Below are positions 5,586 to 8,831 of a DNA stretch of 8,831 nt, one piece after another. Numbering within the stretch: the stretch's first letter is position 1; the number at the start of each line of letters is the position of its first letter. The notes under the pieces are model-generated. The model was not told the DNA's origin and did no database searches. It saw only the letters and a list, made by a program, of their open reading frames with translations. A program made the translations under genes and the position numbers. The stretch comes from Dialister sp. CAG:486 (GTDB lineage: Bacteria; Bacillota; Negativicutes; Veillonellales; Dialisteraceae): the NCBI GenBank assembly GCA_000434475.1, contig FR879624.1, forward strand, positions 1 through 8,831. Reading direction: 5' to 3'.

Positions 5586-5834
5586 TCAGCCTACCGCAGT
5601 GACTAATAACTTGGAGAGACCAGCGAATACGAAGTCTACTGCCACGATCAGGAAAGATACGAGGATGACAGACACGATGGTCGCGATGGTATAGTTCAGC
5701 ATCTGGTTCTTTGTCGGCCAGATGACCTTTTTCATTTCCATCTTTGTTTCCTTGAAGAAACGGCTCCATGCGCTGCTTGCTTCCTGTGCTTTTTCCGTTC
5801 TAGTAGCTGTTGTTTTACGCTTCGCCTTGGCCAT
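5586..5834 (-). CDS. secE: Preprotein translocase subunit SecE
   Basis: This 82-residue protein is SecE, the essential clamp subunit of the SecYEG channel in the inner membrane. A basic N-terminal tail (1-20) leads to the amphipathic helix SRFFKETKMEMKKVIWPTKNQ (24-44), containing the conserved KKVIWP core. A single transmembrane helix follows (about 47-72, TIATIVSVILVSFLIVAVDF). This is the short one-TM form usual in Firmicutes. I chose the ATG at 5832-5834, preceded by GGGGTG five bases away; a TTG six codons earlier is less likely. The gene starts 28 bases after rpmG and is closely followed by nusG, the conserved rpmG-secE-nusG order. Confidence 0.96.
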   Translation of the reverse strand: MAKAKRKTTATRTEKAQEASSAWSRFFKETKMEMKKVIWPTKNQMLNYTIATIVSVILVSFLIVAVDFVFAGLSKLLVTAVG

Positions 5835-5862
5835 GCTCGCACCCCAGTTCAATCAGAAAAAA

Positions 5863-6012
5863 TTATTTGGTTTCTTTATGAAGGGTGTGTTTATGGCACC
5901 ATTTGCAGTATTTCATCAGTTCTACACGTTCGGTAGTGGTCTTTTTGTTCTTGTTCGTACGATAATTGCGGCGCTTGCATTCTGTGCATGCAAGAGTAAT
6001 TCCTTCACGCAT
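5863..6012 (-). CDS. rpmG: 50S ribosomal protein L33
   Basis: This small gene encodes 49 residues: [12 protein letters not shown], then a basic middle, then [15 protein letters not shown]. It is L33, a zinc-ribbon protein near the E site of the 50S subunit. The two CxxC pairs (Cys9/Cys12 and Cys36/Cys39) are intact, so this is the zinc-binding form rather than the zinc-free paralog some Firmicutes express under zinc limitation. The ATG is at 6010-6012 with GAGGTG upstream, and the TAA stop is at 5863-5865. It is the first gene of the operon leading into secE and nusG. Confidence 0.97.
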   Translation of the reverse strand: MREGITLACTECKRRNYRTNKNKKTTTERVELMKYCKWCHKHTLHKETK

Positions 6013-6067
6013 TATTTACACCTCATTCCATTTTTCTTCGGCCGACGGCCAATTAACATGCTTGATA

Positions 6068-6097
6068 AGTATATCACAAATCACGCTGTCTGTGCAA
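6068..6097 (-). promoter_or_regulatory. Sigma-A-like promoter for rpmG-secE-nusG (proximal, P2)
   Basis: On the minus strand TTGCAC (6092-6097) and TATACT (6068-6073) are separated by 18 bases, and TGA precedes the -10 box (extended -10). The start would fall near 6061, about 49 bases before the rpmG ATG. Confidence 0.75.
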
Positions 6098-6114
6098 GTA
6101 GAAAATTCGCACTT

Positions 6115-6136
6115 AAAAAAGCCGGGCCATCCCAGC
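6115..6136 (-). terminator. Small hairpin plus T-run between two promoters
   Basis: On the minus strand GCTGGG, loop ATGG, CCCGGC (one G-T pair) is followed by six T. It looks like a compact intrinsic terminator and lies immediately downstream of promoter P1 and upstream of P2. Confidence 0.5.
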
Positions 6137-6145
6137 GTTGGTAGT

Positions 6146-6174
6146 ATTGTAGCATAGCAGGGGATCCATTGCAA
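6146..6174 (-). promoter_or_regulatory. Sigma-A-like promoter upstream of rpmG (distal, P1)
   Basis: On the minus strand TTGCAA (6169-6174) and TACAAT (6146-6151) are separated by 17 bases, with TGC giving an extended -10. By sequence it is a strong promoter. Its predicted start near 6139 is only a few bases before the hairpin at 6115-6136. Confidence 0.7.
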
Positions 6175-6216
6175 GGATTTTTTTAATTTTTTGAGATCAG
6201 AGTTTGAAAGCAGCTA

Positions 6217-6263
6217 GGGAAACACCGATTCAATCGCAGAATCAGATTTAATCAGTGTTTCCT
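6217..6263. mobile_element. Short MITE derivative (47 bp), TA-flanked
   Basis: The left end GGGAAACACCGATTCAATC and the right end (complement AGGAAACACTGATTAAATC) are inverted repeats of the same sequence as the ends of the element at 2226-2386, with only about 9 bases between them. TA flanks both ends (6215-6216 and 6264-6265). It looks like an internally deleted member of that family. Confidence 0.7.
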
Positions 6264-6460
6264 TAGAAGCTCCGCGAAGTTTTGTGAAATGCGAAATTCA
6301 CAAAAATAGAAAACCTGCGAAGATTTTGAACCTCTTAAGGAAACGCATAGATCGCAGATATGATGTTCCACTTTCAAACTTTGCTCCGCTCGGGATCACG
6401 GACTTAGGAGATACCGCGAGGATCGCATAGCGCAAGGCGGATGGAGCGGAGCAGGCAATC
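6264..6460. other. Repeat-like spacer between the porin terminator and the rpmG promoters
   Basis: I find no gene here. It holds a 9-bp inverted repeat TTTTGTGAA/TTCACAAAA (6280-6305), a lone sequence resembling one MITE end (TA then AGGAAACGC, from 6338), and a 9-bp inverted repeat GCTCCGCTC/GAGCGGAGC (6383-6391 and 6444-6452) enclosing a 52-base GC-rich loop. Confidence 0.6.
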
Positions 6461-6494
6461 AAAAAGGAAATCCCATTTCTGAGATTTCCTTTTT
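6461..6494 (-). terminator. Intrinsic terminator after the porin gene
   Basis: A perfect 12-bp stem (AAAAAGGAAATC at 6461-6472, GATTTCCTTTTT at 6483-6494) with a 10-base loop ends in a T run on the minus strand. The A and T runs on both sides mean it could also work from the plus strand. It lies 31 bases past the porin stop. Confidence 0.9.
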
Positions 6495-6525
6495 GGATTC
6501 AGGCTTATTTGCGAGAACTCACAAA

Positions 6526-7965
6526 TTAGAATTTGTAGTTCAGGGAAACAGTCCAGGAATCATCCGGATCTGCTGCATTTTCAGCATCAGCGCCAAATGC
6601 ATATTCAGCATGGAGCTGTACATTCTTCTGGAGAGTTACGTTAGCGAGAACGTTCCAGAAAGTCAGGTTGGTTGCACCAGCTAATGTCCAATCATTATGA
6701 GCCGGAGTATTACCGTTCTTCGCAACCGCTGTAGCAACTGGTTTTACCAGGTTCGTCAGCATATCGTTATGCCATGTGCCGCCACCGAAGTATGCACCAG
6801 CATCGACATCATTGTAGGAAACGGAGAGATCGAAGGTGCCCGGTTTCTTCCAGTCTGCTTTGCCATAAGAGAGACCAGCATTCCAAGCAGTGTCGAAATC
6901 ACCCAGAGTGGTGTTCTTCCAGTATTCACCGAAGACATTGAACTGCTGAACCGGAACATTCAGACCAACACCGTAGATTTCGCCTCTATCGTCACTTGGG
7001 CCTTCTTTAGAAGCGATGTAGTCAGCCATGTAGTGAGTACCATATGCATCTTCAAAGCTGCCAATCTTATCAGCATCAAAGCTCCCCTGGAACTTAACAT
7101 AATCAGCACCCAATTTAGCAAAGCCAAAGTCATAAGCGCCCTTTGCAAAATACATATCGGTAGACTTAGCGCCATAAATGGAACCAGCTTTAGTTGCTGC
7201 ATATCCACCATATACAGTATCGTCTTTTTTGATACCAAGGGTAGCCCAGTCAGATGCGTTCAGCTGACCAAAGCCGGTGGTCAGAGCCAGTTTGCCATTG
7301 TTATAAGAAACCTGAGCGCCATCATAGCCTTCGAGGCCGTTGTACTGCCAGCCACCCTGGTTACCAAAAGCAATCGGCTGACGGCCGAGACGGACAGCTA
7401 CGTTCTTGTTGAAGTTATGGTTTACGTAGATCTGAGCCATGGTGGTATTGGAAGAAGCTTCATCTTTGAAGTTCATGTTGTTAACGAACTGTCCCTGTAC
7501 ATAGGTTGCGTCGTTGACCTGACCCTTGACGTTCAGACGGATACGGCCATCATATTTGTCTGCGGCATTTTTCTTGGAAGAAGAGATGTAACGCATACGA
7601 GCGTCGCCGGACCAGTAGAGATTGCCGACTTTCTTTTCCAAGTTGGAAACGCGAACGCCGAGGTTTGCGAGTTCGTCAGCGTATTCGCCAGCGAGTTTGT
7701 CCAGAGTTGCCTGCTGTTCAGCGTTCAGCTGGTCTTCTTTAGCCATGAGGCGAGCTACGATCTGAGCCAGTTCGTAACGGGTCATGTTTCTTTCGCCTTT
7801 GAAGGTACCATCCGGATAGCCTTCTACGACGCCCTGAGCGGACAGGTCGGATACTGCCTGATAAGCCCAGTCATCAGCGGTAACATCGGAGAATGGATTT
7901 GCAGCGTAAGCGGATACGCCAGCGGTGAGTGCTGCTACAGCAGCCAGTGCGAGGATCTTTTTCAT
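6526..7965 (-). CDS. SLH-domain outer-membrane porin (OmpM-type)
   Basis: This 479-residue protein is an outer-membrane channel that also tethers the outer membrane to the cell wall. Residues 1-21 are a signal peptide ending AYA. Residues about 24-72 are one SLH domain (NPFSDVTADDWAYQAV, GYPDGTFKGE, and TRYE at 62-65), which in Negativicutes binds peptidoglycan carrying polyamines. Residues about 75-114 are a coiled coil that spans the periplasm. From about 116 the protein is a beta-barrel of alternating short strands (DARMRYIS, GRIRLNVKGQVN, VAVRLGRQPIAFG), ending SLNYKF with the terminal aromatic residue recognised by the BAM machinery. The ATG at 7963-7965 has AGGGAG upstream. The gene is monocistronic with its own promoter and terminator, fitting an abundant protein. 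OmpM is the nearest name; I do not assign a symbol because several paralogs are usual. Confidence 0.93.
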   Translation of the reverse strand: MKKILALAAVAALTAGVSAYAANPFSDVTADDWAYQAVSDLSAQGVVEGYPDGTFKGERNMTRYELAQIVARLMAKEDQLNAEQQATLDKLAGEYADELANLGVRVSNLEKKVGNLYWSGDARMRYISSSKKNAADKYDGRIRLNVKGQVNDATYVQGQFVNNMNFKDEASSNTTMAQIYVNHNFNKNVAVRLGRQPIAFGNQGGWQYNGLEGYDGAQVSYNNGKLALTTGFGQLNASDWATLGIKKDDTVYGGYAATKAGSIYGAKSTDMYFAKGAYDFGFAKLGADYVKFQGSFDADKIGSFEDAYGTHYMADYIASKEGPSDDRGEIYGVGLNVPVQQFNVFGEYWKNTTLGDFDTAWNAGLSYGKADWKKPGTFDLSVSYNDVDAGAYFGGGTWHNDMLTNLVKPVATAVAKNGNTPAHNDWTLAGATNLTFWNVLANVTLQKNVQLHAEYAFGADAENAADPDDSWTVSLNYKF

Positions 7966-8066
7966 AGTAGTGATCTCCCTTTGAAAAAATGTTGCTTCTT
8001 CTTTTCAAAGTCGACGTCCATGAAAGCTCCGCTCGAGTGACCGTGTTTCCTCTGCTTGCTTTTCAT
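7962..8066 (-). CDS. Possible 34-codon leader ORF overlapping the porin start
   Basis: In the porin leader an ATG (8064-8066) is preceded at 7 bases by AAAGGA and opens a frame of 34 codons. The product would be basic (MKSKQRKHGHSSGAF at the start, EKKKQHFFKGRSLL at the end). Its TGA stop overlaps the porin ATG as ATGA, the arrangement typical of translational coupling, and it runs across the porin ribosome-binding site. I recognise no family. A chance ORF is possible: it is short, and conservation cannot be tested here. Confidence 0.4.
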   Translation of the reverse strand: MKSKQRKHGHSSGAFMDVDFEKKKQHFFKGRSLL

Positions 8067-8080
8067 GTCTGTTTCCTTTG

Positions 8081-8110
8081 GACCATGAGTCCGAAGCTTA
8101 GACTTTGGTC
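8081..8110 (-). promoter_or_regulatory. 5'-terminal hairpin of the porin mRNA
   Basis: On the minus strand GACCA/TGGTC and AGTCT/GGACT pair in a two-step stem with loop AAGCTTC. Its base falls at the predicted transcription start (about 8111). Such 5' stem-loops protect long-lived outer-membrane mRNAs such as E. coli ompA from RNases that need a free 5' end; the same role here is inference. Confidence 0.6.
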
Positions 8111-8117
8111 TAGTAGT

Positions 8118-8146
8118 AGAGTATCATACTTTCGATTTAGGTTCAA
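8118..8146 (-). promoter_or_regulatory. Sigma-A-like promoter of the porin gene
   Basis: On the minus strand TTGAAC (8141-8146) and TACTCT (8118-8123) are separated by 17 bases, with TGA giving an extended -10. The predicted start near 8111 gives a leader of about 146 bases. Confidence 0.65.
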
Positions 8147-8345
8147 GGATAGTTTCAGCTCATGTTTCTATAAAATATATGTATGTTTGCCAATCTTCTT
8201 TCCTTCTTTTTTAATTATAAAAATGCACAGCCTCTGATTTTTCTTGCATTAGTCGATGTCTGGAACGATAAATAACATTAAAATCATTTGCAGCATTAGA
8301 TTTTCTCTTTTTATAACTATAGATAGGTTTTATAAGCTGTTTTGC
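8147..8345. other. AT-rich spacer without a recognisable gene
   Basis: This stretch is rich in A and T and holds no credible ORF, tRNA or terminator. Weak -35/-10-like pairs can be drawn on the plus strand (for example TTGCAG, 18 bases, TATAAC near 8289-8318), but none is convincing. The upstream part may serve as an UP element for the porin promoter. Confidence 0.5.
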
Positions 8346-8831
8346 AAAGGGTGCTTTCGTGAATCGTCGACCTGAGACGATCTCCCCTCTCTTTTTCATA
8401 CCGCTTCCCCCATCCAACCTCCGCCCCTTCGGGGCACCTCCTTCCATAGGAAGGAGGGAGTATCCACGCGAGCCCCTTCCCTTGGAAGGGGCTGCCGAGT
8501 GCAGCGAGGTGGGGGTTCCCGTGGGAGGGGGCTGCCGAGCGCAGCGAGGTGGGGTTGGCTTCCTTTTTGGGCGACGCTCGGGTGCTCTTGTATAATGGCA
8601 CACTTGAGACGATCTCCCCCCTCTATCATACCGCCAGAACCCTATCCGGCTCGCTCCGCTCGCCACCTTCCCCGCGCGGGGAAGGGGGACCGCGCAGCGG
8701 TGAATAGGGTGCTCTCGTTAATTGTCAATTTGAGATGCATTTCCTCGCTCTCTTTCATACCGCTATCCCCATCCAACCTCCGCCCCTTCCGGGCACCCCC
8801 TTCCATAGGGAGGGGGGGGGGGGCACGCGAG
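8346..8831 (+). repeat. Cluster of GC-rich modular dispersed repeats (copies B, C and D)
   Basis: Three units begin with GGGTGCTTTCG or GGGTGCTCT-like sequence near 8346, 8581 and 8706, and continue through GAGACGATC (GAGATGCAT in the third) and a CTCT..TCATACCGC segment. Copies B and D then carry CATCCAACCTCCGCCCCTTC and CCTTCCATAGG. Copy C carries CCCTATCCGGCTC, GCTCGCCACC and the hairpin CCTTCCCC/GGGGAAGG (8666-8685), as in copy A at 557-709. Between B and C a 27-bp direct repeat (GGGGCTGCCGAG, then T or C, GCAGCGAGGTGGGG) occurs at 8488-8514 and 8528-8554. ORFs through here read as low-complexity Ser/Ala/Pro/Arg and are not genes. Confidence 0.8.

Noticed and set aside
5835..6060. tRNA-Trp or another tRNA near rpmG-secE, as in some bacteria
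   Set aside because: The rpmG-secE gap is only 28 bases, and no cloverleaf, T-loop GTTCGA or similar sequence is present upstream of rpmG.
6280..6305. CRP-type operator (TGTGA..TCACA)
   Set aside because: The half-sites are separated by 10 bases rather than the 6 of a CRP site, and the position relative to P1 does not fit.
6697..8040. 447-codon open frame on the plus strand opposite the porin gene
   Set aside because: It is the antisense of a clear SLH porin, shows no family motif, and has a residue mix typical of a reverse frame. The porin strand has promoter, signal peptide and terminator.
8211..8666. 151-codon minus-strand frame through the repeat cluster
   Set aside because: It is Arg/Pro/Ser-rich translation of GC-rich palindromic repeats with no ribosome-binding site. 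Such frames recur wherever the repeat occurs.
8346..8831. CRISPR array
   Set aside because: The repeated units are long, modular and unevenly spaced, with no short constant repeats separated by unique spacers of uniform length.

Overview
This window is chromosomal housekeeping sequence from a diderm Firmicute of the class Negativicutes (the Selenomonas, Megasphaera, Dialister, Veillonella group). The main evidence is the gene at 6526-7965. It encodes a signal peptide, one S-layer homology (SLH) domain, a coiled coil and an outer-membrane beta-barrel ending in Phe, which is the OmpM-type porin characteristic of that class. The ribosomal and transcription proteins look Firmicute-like. The genus cannot be fixed from this sequence.

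Every real gene lies on the minus strand, so the window reads right to left. At the right edge (8346-8831) is a cluster of modular GC-rich palindromic repeats. Next comes an AT-rich spacer, then the porin gene with its own promoter, a 5'-terminal hairpin, a possible 34-codon leader ORF overlapping the porin start, and a strong terminator. A repeat-rich spacer (6013-6460) follows and carries two tandem sigma-A-like promoters that drive rpmG-secE-nusG-rplK-rplA-rplJ-rplL (6012 down to 2544). This gene set supplies 50S stalk proteins (L11, L1, L10, L7/L12), L33, the SecYEG subunit SecE and the elongation factor NusG. Two RNA control elements are visible inside it: a probable L1-binding mimic of the 23S L1 stalk before rplK, and an L10 leader with a terminator hairpin before rplJ. 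The operon ends at a textbook terminator after rplL, with no rpoB following.

Further left are xseA-xseB (exonuclease VII large and small subunits), preceded by a 161-bp palindromic MITE-like element flanked by TA. A 47-bp derivative of the same element lies upstream of rpmG. Last come a repeat-bearing spacer (354-772) and the first 117 codons of a D-2-hydroxyacid dehydrogenase running off the left edge.

I see no defence system, CRISPR array, prophage, tRNA or rRNA gene. The genes themselves are ordinary. What deserves a second look is the non-coding layer: the MITE family, the ribosomal-protein leaders, the porin leader with its overlapping uORF, a promoter placed directly against a terminator upstream of rpmG, and the modular repeat family.
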